Of a stretch of 64,000 nt of DNA, positions 45,933 to 55,606 are shown piece by piece. The stretch is from Planctomycetota bacterium (GTDB lineage Bacteria; Planctomycetota; JAJSAM01; JAJVHW01). The DNA is taken from the NCBI GenBank assembly GCA_021776825.1, contig JAJFFG010000005.1, positions 1 through 64,000 on the forward strand, given 5' to 3'. The notes under the pieces were generated by a model. The model ran no database searches, was not told where the DNA came from, and saw nothing but the letters and a program-made list of their open reading frames with translations. The number at the start of each line of letters is the position of its first letter. Positions within the stretch are counted from its first letter, which is position 1. The position numbers were made by a program, and so were the translations under genes.

Positions 45933-47000
45933 GTGCGGACCGACGACTTCGACTACCACCTGCCGACCGAACTGATTGCGCAGGAGCCGGCGCCGAAGCG
46001 CGCCGATGCGCGGCTGCTCGCGGTCGACCGTTCGACGGGCGGTCTACGCCACCTCGGCATTCGCGACCTGGTCGACGAGCTCCGCGAGGGCGACCTGCTC
46101 GTCACCAACGACACGCGCGTGATCCCAGCGCGACTGCACGGGCGGCGTGACACGGGCGGCAAGGCCGAGCTCCTGCTGCTCGCACCGACGGCGGACGGCG
46201 ACGTCTGGGACGCCATGGTGCGCTGCGGCGGGTCACTTCGCGCGGGAGAGCGGATCGACGTGCGCCACGGCGCGGCCAGCGGAGTCGTCGAGTTCCTCGC
46301 GGCTCCTGAAGGCGGTCGCTGCCGGGTGCGCGGCGTCGACGAGCCGCTGACCGACGTGATGACGCGCTGCGGCAAGCTGCCGCTCCCGCCGTACATCCGA
46401 CGCGATGTCGAGGACACGCGGGACGACGACGACTCGGAGCGGTATCAGACCGTGTTCGCGCGCGAGCCAGGAGCGGTCGCCGCTCCGACGGCCGGCCTGC
46501 ACCTCGGTGCCGGCCTGCTGGACACGCTGGCCGAGCGCGGCGTGCGCCACGTCTCGCTGACGCTGCACGTCGGTCCGGGCACGTTCCAGCCAGTGCGCAC
46601 GGAGGACCTGGACCAGCACGAGATGCACTCCGAGTCGTTCGCGATTCCGGCCGAGGTCGCCGAGGCCGTGCGAGCGACGCGCGCGGCACGCGGTCGCATC
46701 GTCGCCGTTGGGACCACGACGGTGCGCGCGCTCGAGGCGTCGGCGGCGGGATCGACGGACGGATTGCCCGCCGCCGGTGCCGCTGACACGGCGCTCTTCA
46801 TCCGGCCCGGCTACCGGTTCTGCGTTGTCGACGCGCTCCTGACCAACTTCCACCTGCCGCGCTCGACGCTGCTCTGTCTCGTCAGCGCGTTCGCGAGTCG
46901 CGAGCGCGTACTCGACGCGTACCGGACGGCCGTCGCCGAGCGCTACCGCTTCTACAGCTACGGCGATGCCATGCTCATCGCCGGGCCGTCTGCGACTTAG
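45933..47000 (+). CDS. queA: S-adenosylmethionine:tRNA ribosyltransferase-isomerase
   Basis: DFDYHLPTELIAQEPAPKRADARLL, LVTNDTRVIPARL, PTAGLHL, GPGTFQPVRTEDL, NFHLPRSTLL. Confidence 0.93.
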   Translation: MRTDDFDYHLPTELIAQEPAPKRADARLLAVDRSTGGLRHLGIRDLVDELREGDLLVTNDTRVIPARLHGRRDTGGKAELLLLAPTADGDVWDAMVRCGGSLRAGERIDVRHGAASGVVEFLAAPEGGRCRVRGVDEPLTDVMTRCGKLPLPPYIRRDVEDTRDDDDSERYQTVFAREPGAVAAPTAGLHLGAGLLDTLAERGVRHVSLTLHVGPGTFQPVRTEDLDQHEMHSESFAIPAEVAEAVRATRAARGRIVAVGTTTVRALEASAAGSTDGLPAAGAADTALFIRPGYRFCVVDALLTNFHLPRSTLLCLVSAFASRERVLDAYRTAVAERYRFYSYGDAMLIAGPSAT

Positions 47001-47271
47001 ACGCTGTTTCAGAACTCCCCGCGGCCACGATCGTTCGAGGCCGCAGTGGAGCAAGGCGGACGGAGGAAGGCAGGTCCGCGATGTCCTGGTGACGACGTCC
47101 AACGCCGCGCCGCGATGGCCTCGGACGACCCGAAGGGCGCGCCTCCGGAGGCTCGTCTGCTGTGTTGGATCTCCTCCACAACCGGAAGGGGGGTGCGTTC
47201 GTCGATCCGCCTTGCATCCAAGCCTCCGGTGACGCGTCGTGGCCGTGGCGAGTTCTGAAACAGCGTCTTAG
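46996..47271. mobile_element. MITE-like element between queA and ligA (about 30-bp TIR, CTTAG direct repeats)
   Basis: CTTAG-ACGCTGTTTCAGAACTCCCCGCGGCCACGA ... TCGTGGCCGTGGCGAGTTCTGAAACAGCGT-CTTAG. Confidence 0.8.
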
Positions 47272-47281
47272 ACTGCGTTCG

Positions 47282-49333
47282 ATGTCCGACGACGTTCCCG
47301 CCGACGTACCGCCCGAGATCGCCGCCCGCGCCGCCGAGCTGCGCGCGTCGCTCGTCGAGGCCAATCGCCGCTACTACGAGCACGCCGATCCGCTGCTGTC
47401 GGACTTTGAGTTCGACGAGCAGTTGCGCGAACTCCAGGCGCTCGAGACCGAGTACTCCGCGCTCGCCACGGACGACTCCCCGACTCGGACCGTGGGCTTC
47501 ACGGCGTCGTCGCTGTTCGCCCCGGTCACACATCGACGGCCGATGTTGTCGCTCGCCAACACGATCTCGGCCGAGGAGCTGGCGGCGTGGCACAAGTCCA
47601 TGGCGGAGTTCGACGAAGGTGCCGACTTCGAGCCGAGCTTCACGATCGAACCCAAGGTCGACGGTGTTGCGCTGGAGGTCGTCTACGAGCAAGGCCGCCT
47701 CACGGTCGGTTCGACGCGCGGTGACGGGACGACGGGCGAGGACATCACAGCCAACGTGCGGACGATCGGTGCACTGCCGCGCACGCTGAACGGCGACGCG
47801 GTGCCGTCGCTCCTCGAGGTGCGCGGCGAGGTCTACATGACCAAGGCCGACTTCGCCGACCTGAACGCACAGCTTGTCGCCGCCGGTGAGGAGCCGAAGG
47901 CGAACCCGCGCAACACGACCGCGGGATCGCTCAAACAGAAGGACCCGCGAGTGACGGCGGCGCGTCCACTCACCGTGATGATCTACGGTCTCGGCGAGGT
48001 CGAGTGGGGTGACGACCAGCCGGCGTCGTGGAGCGAGGCGCGGGCACGTCTCGCGGCTCTCGGCTTGCCCGTGGCGCCGGACGATCTGTTCGAGCAGACC
48101 GCGGACGCGGACGCGCTCGGCGACCTCGTCCTCGGGTTCCAGGAGCGCCGCGACGAGCTGGCGTTCGAGATCGACGGTGCCGTGGTCAAGGTCGACGAGT
48201 ACGCGCTCCGTCGTCGACTCGGCTCTCGATCGCGCAGTCCGCGCTGGGCGGTGGCGTACAAGTTCCCGCCGCGCGAGGGCCGGACCGTGGTCGAGGAGAT
48301 CATCGTGTCGGTGGGGCGGACCGGAGCGCTGACGCCGGTCGCGGTGCTGAAGCCGCTCCCGCTCGGCGGCGTGACCGTCACGCACACGACACTGCACAAC
48401 CGCAACGAGATCGAGCGCCTGGGTGTTCGGGTCGGCGACACCGTGGTGGTGATTCGTGCCGGTGACGTCATCCCGAAGGTCGTCCAGGTGCAGACGGAGC
48501 TGCGGCCCGAGGGCTCGGTGCCGTTTGTTTGGCCGGACGAGTGTCCCGTCTGTGCCGCGTCCGTCGACGCCGCCGAGGGCGAGCCGCTCTCCTACTGCAC
48601 GAACATCGCCTGCCCCGCGCAGGTCAAGGGGCGCCTGCTGCACTTCGGCTCGCGGCGCGCCATGGACCTCGAGGGCCTCGGTGACCGGATCGTCGAGCAA
48701 CTCGTCGATGTCGTCGGATTGACCGACCCGTCCGGTCTCTATCGTCTCACGCTCGAACAGCTCACGGAGCTGGACCGCATGGGCGAACGCAGCGCTGCGA
48801 ACCTGATCGCGGTGATCGAGGCGTCGCGGACAAGACCGTTGGCGCGCTTCCTGTACGGACTGGGCATTCGGCACGTCGGGGAGTCGGGCGGACGCGACCT
48901 GGCGGAGCACTTCAGCACGCTGGAGCGCGTCCGCGCCGCGGAGGTCGAGGAGATGGCGGACGTGCCGGGGATCGGCGATGTCGTCGCGGAGAGCGCGCAC
49001 CGCTTCTTCCGCGAGCCCCAGAACGTGGCGATCCTCGACGCGTTCCTCGCCGCGGGTGTCGCGCCGGCGCCCGCTGCAGAGCGCAGCACCGAGGGACCCT
49101 TCGTGGGCAAGACCGTGGTGTTCACGGGCAACTTCGTCACGATGACGCGCGACGAGGCCAAGGCGATCGTGCGCCGCATGGGCGGCAAGGCGTCGGGTTC
49201 GGTCTCGAAGAAGACCGATCTCGTCGTGGCCGGCCCGGGCGCGGGGAGCAAACTCGCCAAGGCCGAAAAACTCGAACTCGAGATCATCGACGAGGAGGCG
49301 TTCCGCGCGCTCGTCGACGGAGCCGACGCATGA
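47282..49333 (+). CDS. ligA: NAD-dependent DNA ligase
   Basis: FEPSFTIEPKVDGVALEVVYE (KVDG), RGDGTTGEDITANVRTI, Cys4 zinc CPVC...C..C, BRCT GKTVVFTGNF. Confidence 0.95.
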   Translation: MSDDVPADVPPEIAARAAELRASLVEANRRYYEHADPLLSDFEFDEQLRELQALETEYSALATDDSPTRTVGFTASSLFAPVTHRRPMLSLANTISAEELAAWHKSMAEFDEGADFEPSFTIEPKVDGVALEVVYEQGRLTVGSTRGDGTTGEDITANVRTIGALPRTLNGDAVPSLLEVRGEVYMTKADFADLNAQLVAAGEEPKANPRNTTAGSLKQKDPRVTAARPLTVMIYGLGEVEWGDDQPASWSEARARLAALGLPVAPDDLFEQTADADALGDLVLGFQERRDELAFEIDGAVVKVDEYALRRRLGSRSRSPRWAVAYKFPPREGRTVVEEIIVSVGRTGALTPVAVLKPLPLGGVTVTHTTLHNRNEIERLGVRVGDTVVVIRAGDVIPKVVQVQTELRPEGSVPFVWPDECPVCAASVDAAEGEPLSYCTNIACPAQVKGRLLHFGSRRAMDLEGLGDRIVEQLVDVVGLTDPSGLYRLTLEQLTELDRMGERSAANLIAVIEASRTRPLARFLYGLGIRHVGESGGRDLAEHFSTLERVRAAEVEEMADVPGIGDVVAESAHRFFREPQNVAILDAFLAAGVAPAPAAERSTEGPFVGKTVVFTGNFVTMTRDEAKAIVRRMGGKASGSVSKKTDLVVAGPGAGSKLAKAEKLELEIIDEEAFRALVDGADA

Positions 49334-50262
49334 GACATCTCGCACTCGCCGCCGCTCTCCTCGCGGGTCTCATCGTGGCGCTCGCCGGTTGCGGCGACGC
49401 CCCGCCGGAACTACGACTCCGCCCGACTCCGGGCCGCGAACTCGTCTACGACGCCCACCGCGTCGACGACTGGGCCGACGCCGAGCTCGGCTTCGGCGGT
49501 GTTCTCGCGAGCGACGCGCGGCTGCGTCTGACCTGCTTGGAGGCCGTCAAGGGCCGCGGCACGTACGAGGTCGTCGTGGAGCGGCTGGTGGTGTCGAGCC
49601 CCGAGCGGTTCGGCGTGCACCTCGATACGGCGACCGCCGAGCCCGATCCCGCCGATCGTCACGGAACGGGCGACGTTGCGCGTCGCCTTGTCCGACGCCG
49701 TGGAGAACTCGTCATCGGCGCGAACGGCGGTGCCTCCGAGCCGGAGGCGGATCGCGAACTGCGCGAGATCCTCCGCGAGTGGGGCCAGTCGGGTGCTGGA
49801 ACGTCCGTTGCTGGGACGTCCGGTGTGGGGAGACGGCCAGCGATGATGCTCCTCGACGAGATGCTCGACGGACCGCGCGTCGCTGCGCGCTGGATGCAGA
49901 CGTGCGGGCGCTTGTTGCCGAGCGAGGCCCGGCCCGAGCTCCCCGCGACGTGGACGATCGACCTCGCTCCCATCCCCTCGCGCGCCGGCAATCTGGCGAT
50001 CTCCATGGAGGTCACGGCCATTCGCGCAGGCGAGCGCTTGGTCACGATCTCGGCGAAGTGCGAGCCGACGCTCGAGGCCGCGGCACCGGATGCCGTCGTC
50101 GACTACGAGTCCGGCACGCTGAAGATGACGCTGCAGCTCGACATCGAGCAGGGCGTCGTGCGCGACTACACCGAGCAGGCGCGCTTCGTGTTCCGCAAGC
50201 GGGACGCGGAGAAGACCGTGATGCCCGTCAGTTGGGAGCGCTCGCTCACGCTGGTCGATTGA
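49330..50262 (+). CDS. Hypothetical lipoprotein
   Basis: LIVALAGCGDAPPELRL lipobox; ATGA overlap with ligA. Confidence 0.6.
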   Translation: MRHLALAAALLAGLIVALAGCGDAPPELRLRPTPGRELVYDAHRVDDWADAELGFGGVLASDARLRLTCLEAVKGRGTYEVVVERLVVSSPERFGVHLDTATAEPDPADRHGTGDVARRLVRRRGELVIGANGGASEPEADRELREILREWGQSGAGTSVAGTSGVGRRPAMMLLDEMLDGPRVAARWMQTCGRLLPSEARPELPATWTIDLAPIPSRAGNLAISMEVTAIRAGERLVTISAKCEPTLEAAAPDAVVDYESGTLKMTLQLDIEQGVVRDYTEQARFVFRKRDAEKTVMPVSWERSLTLVD

Positions 50263-50917
50263 GGGCGGACCGGATGGCCCGGGCCGCGGCCTCGGGGTCG
50301 GCGGCGCCGAGGATGCCCGAGCAGAGCGCGAGGCGCCGGAACCCGGCCGCCGCCGCAGCTTCCGCCCGTGCGACGTCCAGCCCTCCGATGCCGAACGCCG
50401 GGACCCCGGCCTCCTCCGCGTCGAGAGCCAGCGGCGCGAGTAGCTCCGGGCTCCCGACCGGGACGAAGCGGCCCTTCGTCGCGGTGGGGAACAGACTGCC
50501 GACGCCGACGTAGTCCGCGGCGTCGTCCAACGCTCCGCGGAGCTCGACTGCATCGTGCGTCGAGACGCCGAGGAGCACGGATGGGCCCAGGTGCTCTCGC
50601 GCCGCCGCGACGGGAGCATCCTCCTGACCGAGGTGCACGCCGTCGGCCTCGATCGTCCGCGCCAGGTCGATGCGATCGTTGACCACGAAGAGCGCCCCAT
50701 GACGTCGACAGAGGTCCCGCAGCGTCCGGGCGAGATCGAGGAGCGCCGCGTCGTCACCCCGCTTCTCGCGCAGCTGCACCATGTCCACCCCGCCGCGCAG
50801 GGCCCCCTCGACGGCGTCGAGCAGGGGCCGCGCGCCGATGCCCGGGGTCGCAATCAGGCACAGTCGCGCATCGGCCAGTCGCGTTCGCAGAGTGGGGGTG
50901 GAGGGGGAGCGGTTCAC
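50246..50917 (-). CDS. thiE: Thiamine phosphate synthase
   Basis: LRGGVDMVQLREK, LFVVNDRIDLARTIEADGVHLGQEDAPVAAAREHLG, LGVSTHDAVEL, YVGVGSLFPTATKG. Confidence 0.9.
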   Translation of the reverse strand: MNRSPSTPTLRTRLADARLCLIATPGIGARPLLDAVEGALRGGVDMVQLREKRGDDAALLDLARTLRDLCRRHGALFVVNDRIDLARTIEADGVHLGQEDAPVAAAREHLGPSVLLGVSTHDAVELRGALDDAADYVGVGSLFPTATKGRFVPVGSPELLAPLALDAEEAGVPAFGIGGLDVARAEAAAAAGFRRLALCSGILGAADPEAAARAIRSALNRPA

Positions 50918-51011
50918 GCGGTGTCCTTCGATACGGTGTCCTTAGATGCCGGCGCGGTCCGGTTCGGATGCCACGTCATGATAGGATCGGACTGGATCCA
51001 TCGAGGTACAG

Positions 51012-51920
51012 ATGACCGCCACACGCCGCTTTCCGACCGCCCTCACCGCCGCCCTGCTGCTCCTCTCCACCGTCGCGATGGCCGATGACGTCCAGCTCGT
51101 CAACGGCAAGACGATCGAAGGCAAGGCCCGTCGCGTTGGCGACGAGGTCATCGTCGAGACCTCCGCCGGCGAGCTGCGGCTCCCCGCCGACGAGGTGCGT
51201 GAGATCGTGCCTGGGAAGACACGCGCCGACCGCTATCAGGAGCGCGCCAAGGCGCTCCCGAAGGACGACGCCGAGGGTGCCGCCGACGCGCACGCCGCGC
51301 TGGCTGACTGGTGCAAGGAGCAGAAGCTCAGCGTCCAGGCTCGGCGCCATTGGAAGCGCGCGGTTGAGATCGACCCGGACCACCGCGGCGCCCACGCGGG
51401 CCTCGGCCACGTTCGCTACGAGAGCCGATGGCTGACGCAGACCGAGTACTACGAGGCGCGCGGCTTCGTCCGCTCGAAGGGCGCGTGGGTCCACCGCGAC
51501 GAGTTGGCTCGCCGCACGGCGATCGCCGCCCGGGACAAGGCGCTGCGCGAGCACGTGAAGACCATCCGCGACAGCGTGACGAAGATGTCGTCGCACAAGC
51601 GCAAGACCCGCCTCGTCGGCCGCGTGGCATTGCAGGAGTACGCCGAGGGCCGCGGCGATCTCGAACTGGCCGCCTTCGCGACCCGTGTCGCTGAGCACTA
51701 CAACGCCGCCTGGCGCGTTCAGCGCATCCGGCAGCGCGCGACCGCACTGACCGAGATCCGCGCGACGCACAGCCAGCTGAAGCGCCCGATCCCGACGATC
51801 CAGACGAGCCTCGGCGCCAACTCGACTCCCGTCACCATTCAGCTCCCCGAGCTGGCGATTGCGCAGATCAAGACGACCGTTCGTGTCCCACTGAACATCG
51901 AGCTGGACGAAGACGAGTAG
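51012..51920 (+). CDS. Secreted hypothetical protein
   Basis: Signal peptide FPTALTAALLLLSTVAMA; VQLVNGKTIEGKARRVGDEVIVETSAGELRLPADEVREI. Confidence 0.6.
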   Translation: MTATRRFPTALTAALLLLSTVAMADDVQLVNGKTIEGKARRVGDEVIVETSAGELRLPADEVREIVPGKTRADRYQERAKALPKDDAEGAADAHAALADWCKEQKLSVQARRHWKRAVEIDPDHRGAHAGLGHVRYESRWLTQTEYYEARGFVRSKGAWVHRDELARRTAIAARDKALREHVKTIRDSVTKMSSHKRKTRLVGRVALQEYAEGRGDLELAAFATRVAEHYNAAWRVQRIRQRATALTEIRATHSQLKRPIPTIQTSLGANSTPVTIQLPELAIAQIKTTVRVPLNIELDEDE

Positions 51921-51924
51921 GAGC

Positions 51925-52130
51925 GGGTAACGCCGATTGCGGAGCGCGTCGTCGGTGGGCGCGCGTCGCGAGATGCGGCAATCGCCGCGCCCTCGGTGTC
52001 TCTGGTCGGCTCCGCGGCTGCGTCCGCTCTCACACGAGAGCCGCCCCCTCGGTCCCAGCCTTGCGTGGGCCTCATTTCCCCGCGTCACGGCGCTTGCGCT
52101 TGGGCGCAACCGCCCCGCCCCGGGTGAGGA
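51925..52130 (-). repeat. Dispersed repeat R1 copy e
   Basis: CGCCGATTGCGGAGCGCGTCGTCGGTGGGCGCGCGTCG...CTGGTCGGCTCCGCGGCTGCG...CAGCCTTGCGTGGGCCTCATTTCCCCGCGTCACGGCGCTTGCGC. Confidence 0.85.
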
Positions 52131-52179
52131 TACGGAGCGGTGGGGTGTCCTCCGGTCCGGCGGACTGCTCCACCAATGA

Positions 52180-52760
52180 CGCCGTAGGGGCGGGGCCCCT
52201 GGCCCGCCCGCGCCCGCTGGGGTTGCTCGCGCGATGCGGGCCCGATGGCGCTCGGCGAACGACCCTCGTGGTTCGCGCGGCCATCGGTCGACGACGTCAC
52301 GGCTCGGCAACCGCGATCGCCATCCATCGTGAGACCCACGGTCCTCGCTCGCGTGCGCCAGCCACCGACGTCGCCCGCGCGACCCGTCGTCGGCGCGGGA
52401 GGGTCAGGGAACCCACCCCTACGACACCGTCGGTCACGCGCATCCCCTCGTACGGGCGGATCTCCTGATCCGCCCCGCCCGCTGGGTTGGCGCGGGCAAG
52501 GCGGGCCCGATGGCGCTCCGCGGACGACTCGCGCGACGCGTTCGACCAACGGACGATGGCGTCGTGGCCCGAGACGCGCGCCGTCTTGGCGCGACTGCTC
52601 CGTGACGCCGTAGGGGCGGACCCCCTGGTCCGCCCCGCCCGCTGGGGTGGCGCGGGCGAGGTCGGCCCGATGGCGCTCCGCGGACGACTCCGGTGCTGCG
52701 CGCGGCGACCGGTCGATTCTCGCCGCATCGCGGCCACTCGGCGGCTGCCAGCCTGACAGG
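52180..52760. repeat. Dispersed repeat R2 cluster
   Basis: Hairpins at about 52188-52210, 52398-52420, 52453-52475 and 52612-52635, followed by GSCCCGATGGCGCTCSGCGRACGAC cores. Confidence 0.8.
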
Positions 52761-53010
52761 GCGGATCCTCGGCGCCTCCCGATCTGCCAGCTTGGCACGC
52801 GTTGGTCGACGCCGCAGGTCGTGATCTAAGGACTTGTTTCAAATGGACTTACGGATTCAGTCCTCGCCGCGCCCCCCGTGGTACCGGCCTTGCATCTCGG
52901 CGAGCGGAGATGGCGTGGCGATCGGGGATTCCCGTTCGCTCTCAACGAACACGACGGCGCGGACGAGCGGGAACCCGCTACCGCGGACCCCGCGAGGAGA
53001 TCCAGGACCC

Positions 53011-53304
53011 ATGGCGAAGATCAAGCCGATCAACGACAAGGTGCTCGTCAAGCGCCTTGAGGCCGAGAGCAAGACCGCGGGCGGCATCGTCCTCCCCGAC
53101 AACGCCAAGGAGAAGCCCAAGGAGGGCACGATCGTGGCGATCGGGAACGGACGCCTGCTGAAGAACGGCGAGCGCAGCCAGTTCCAGGTCTCCAAGGGCG
53201 ACCGGGTCATCTTCAGCTCCTACGCCGGCACCGAGATCAAGGTGATGGGCGAGGACTTCCTGGTGCTCGGCGAGGACGACATCCTCGCCATCGTCGAGGG
53301 CTAG
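53011..53304 (+). CDS. groES: Co-chaperonin GroES
   Basis: [45 protein letters not shown]. Confidence 0.95.
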   Translation: MAKIKPINDKVLVKRLEAESKTAGGIVLPDNAKEKPKEGTIVAIGNGRLLKNGERSQFQVSKGDRVIFSSYAGTEIKVMGEDFLVLGEDDILAIVEG

Positions 53305-53358
53305 TCGCGCCCTAGCGCGCCGACGACCGAACTCCGCAGCAACGAAAGCGAGACGACC

Positions 53359-55056
53359 ATGAGTGCCAAGAAGATCGCATACAGCCAGGAGGCGCGGGAG
53401 AACACCCGCCGGGGCGTCAACGCCCTCGCACGCGCCGTCAAGGTCACCCTCGGCCCGCGCGGCCGCAACGTCCTCATCGAGAAGTCCTTCGGCGCGCCGC
53501 AGGTGACCAAGGACGGGGCGACCGTGGCCAAGGAGGTCGAACTCAAGGACCGCTACGAGAACATCGGCGCCACGATGGTCCGCGAGGTCGCCACGAAGAC
53601 CGCCGACGTCGCGGGTGACGGCACGACCACCGCCGTCGTCCTCGCCGAGGCGATCTTCGAGGAGGGCCTGAAGAACGTCGCCGCCGGCGCCTCGCCGCTG
53701 GGCATCAAGCGCGGCATCGAACTCGCCGTCGAGTGCGTCGCCGAGCGTCTGAAGCGCGACTCGATCAAGATCGACGCCTCGAACGAGCAGCAGATCGCCA
53801 ACGTCGCCGCCATCGCCGCGAACAACGATGCCGAGATCGGCAGCAAGATCGCGGAAGCGATCACGCGCGTCGGCAAGAACGGCGTCGTGACCGTCGAGGA
53901 GGGCCGCGGCCTGACGACCGAAGTCGAGTGGAAGGAGGGCATGCAGTTCGACAAGGGCTGGCTCTCGCCGCACTTCGTCAACCAGCCCGCCAACATGGAG
54001 TGTGTCCTCGAGGACGCACTCATCCTGATCCACGAGAAGAAGATCGGCTCGATCAAGGACATGCTTCCGCTGCTCGAGAAGGTCGCGAAGGCCGGCCGGC
54101 CGCTCGTGATCCTCGCCGAGGACGTCGAGGGCGAGGCACTCGCCACGCTCGTCGTCAACCGCCTGCGCGGCACGCTGCACGTCGTCGCCGTCAAGGCGCC
54201 AGGCTTCGGTGATCGCCGCAAGGCCATGATGCAGGACATCGCGGTCCTGACCGGAGGCAAGGCGATCTTCGAGGACCTCGGCATCCAGCTCGAGAACGTC
54301 GAGGTCGCCGACCTCGGCAGTGCTCGCAAGGTGATCGTCTCGAAGGACGTCACGACGATCGTCGAGGGTGGCGGCAAGGCGAAGGACATCAAGGCGCGCG
54401 TCGCCCAGATCCGCGCCGAGCTCGAGGACACGTCCTCGGACTACGATCGCGAGAAGCTCCAGGAGCGCCTCGCGAAGCTCGCCGGCGGCGTCGCGCAGAT
54501 CAACGTCGGCGCCGCGACCGAGGTCGAGATGAAGGAGCGCAAGATGCGCGTCGAGGATGCGCGCGACGCGACGCACGCCGCACTCGAGGAGGGCATCCTC
54601 CCCGGCGGTGGGTCCTCGCTGCTGCGCGCCCAGGCGGCGCTCGACACGCTCGCCAAGAACACGGACGACCAGGATGCGCACGTCGGCATCAGCATCATCC
54701 GTCGGGCACTCGAGGCGCCGATCCGTCAGATCGCCAGCAACGCCGGCGTGGACGCTTCGATCGTGGTCGAGCGCGTGCGCAGCGAGAAGGGCAAGCGCTT
54801 CGGCTACAACGCCGCGACCGAGGAGTACGGCGATCTCATCGAGATGGGCGTCATCGATCCTCGCAAGGTCGTGCGCACGTCGCTGCAGAACGCCGCCAGC
54901 GTCAGCACGCTCCTGCTGACTACCGAGGCGGTCATCACCGAGATCCCCGAGAAGAAGCCTGCGATGCCCGCCGGCGGCGGCATGGACGGCGGCGGAATGG
55001 GTGGCATGGGCGGAATGGGTGGCATGGGCGGCATGGGAGGGATGGGCGGCTTCTAA
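53359..55056 (+). CDS. groEL: Chaperonin GroEL
   Basis: [59 protein letters not shown]-terminal [15 protein letters not shown]. Confidence 0.97.
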   Translation: MSAKKIAYSQEARENTRRGVNALARAVKVTLGPRGRNVLIEKSFGAPQVTKDGATVAKEVELKDRYENIGATMVREVATKTADVAGDGTTTAVVLAEAIFEEGLKNVAAGASPLGIKRGIELAVECVAERLKRDSIKIDASNEQQIANVAAIAANNDAEIGSKIAEAITRVGKNGVVTVEEGRGLTTEVEWKEGMQFDKGWLSPHFVNQPANMECVLEDALILIHEKKIGSIKDMLPLLEKVAKAGRPLVILAEDVEGEALATLVVNRLRGTLHVVAVKAPGFGDRRKAMMQDIAVLTGGKAIFEDLGIQLENVEVADLGSARKVIVSKDVTTIVEGGGKAKDIKARVAQIRAELEDTSSDYDREKLQERLAKLAGGVAQINVGAATEVEMKERKMRVEDARDATHAALEEGILPGGGSSLLRAQAALDTLAKNTDDQDAHVGISIIRRALEAPIRQIASNAGVDASIVVERVRSEKGKRFGYNAATEEYGDLIEMGVIDPRKVVRTSLQNAASVSTLLLTTEAVITEIPEKKPAMPAGGGMDGGGMGGMGGMGGMGGMGGMGGF

Positions 55057-55087
55057 GCGCTCGTCGTTCGCTCGTCCGAGCACTCGA

Positions 55088-55122
55088 GAGAAGGGCGGCG
55101 CCGGAGACGGCGTCGCCCTTCT
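55088..55122 (+). terminator. Hairpin downstream of groEL
   Basis: GAGAAGGGCGGCGCCG-gaga-CGGCGTCGCCCTTCTC. Confidence 0.65.
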
Positions 55123-55217
55123 CGATTCCCAGTTCTCGATTCGCCGCCGAACGAATCGAAAGGGCCGCTGCGCCCCGATGGCCACGCCGCCTGTGTGCCA
55201 CTCTCGAAGAACAAGCG

Positions 55218-55606
55218 CTGGCAGGCTGTCGGAGTTTCGGCCTCGACGGGCCACGTAGGCTGGCGCGACAGCCTGCTCACTATCGGCCGACTGGGCGGCG
55301 AGCGGCGGCGAACTGCGGCGCGGCCGGGCCGCCTGCGGCGCCACGTTGTGATGCGGGCGTTCCGGAGCGGATCCGTCGCCGAATCCGCCTCGAAACGGCG
55401 GCCCACGCCCTCGCAGCGGCCAGTTTCAGCAGGTTGTGCGCCGTGCAGAGCATGGTCCACTTCCCACGGAGGAAGTGCCTTCTCACTCATGCCCAGATCA
55501 TCGTCCACCGCGACGGCGCTCTGGTGCCCCGCGGGACCTCTAACTAGCAGCCTGTCGCGTCGACGGACTCGCGCACGGCGACGCCGAGACTCCGACAGGC
55601 TGCTAG
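55218..55606. mobile_element. CTAG-bounded IS remnant E2 (inverted relative to E1)
   Basis: Palindromes 55218-55279 and 55544-55606; minus-strand RRHFLRGKWTMLCTAHNLLKLAAAR resembles an IS1182-type transposase C-terminus; interior is the reverse complement of E1. Confidence 0.78.

Noticed and set aside
47162-47281. N-terminal extension of ligA into the MITE
   Set aside because: The upstream 40 codons are MITE sequence; the LigA N-terminus fits ATG 47282.
52830-53010. CIRCE/HrcA operator upstream of groES
   Set aside because: No TTAGCACTC-N9-GAGTGCTAA-like inverted repeat found by eye.
52978-55344. 788-aa minus-strand ORF opposite groES-groEL
   Set aside because: Antisense shadow of groES/groEL codons.
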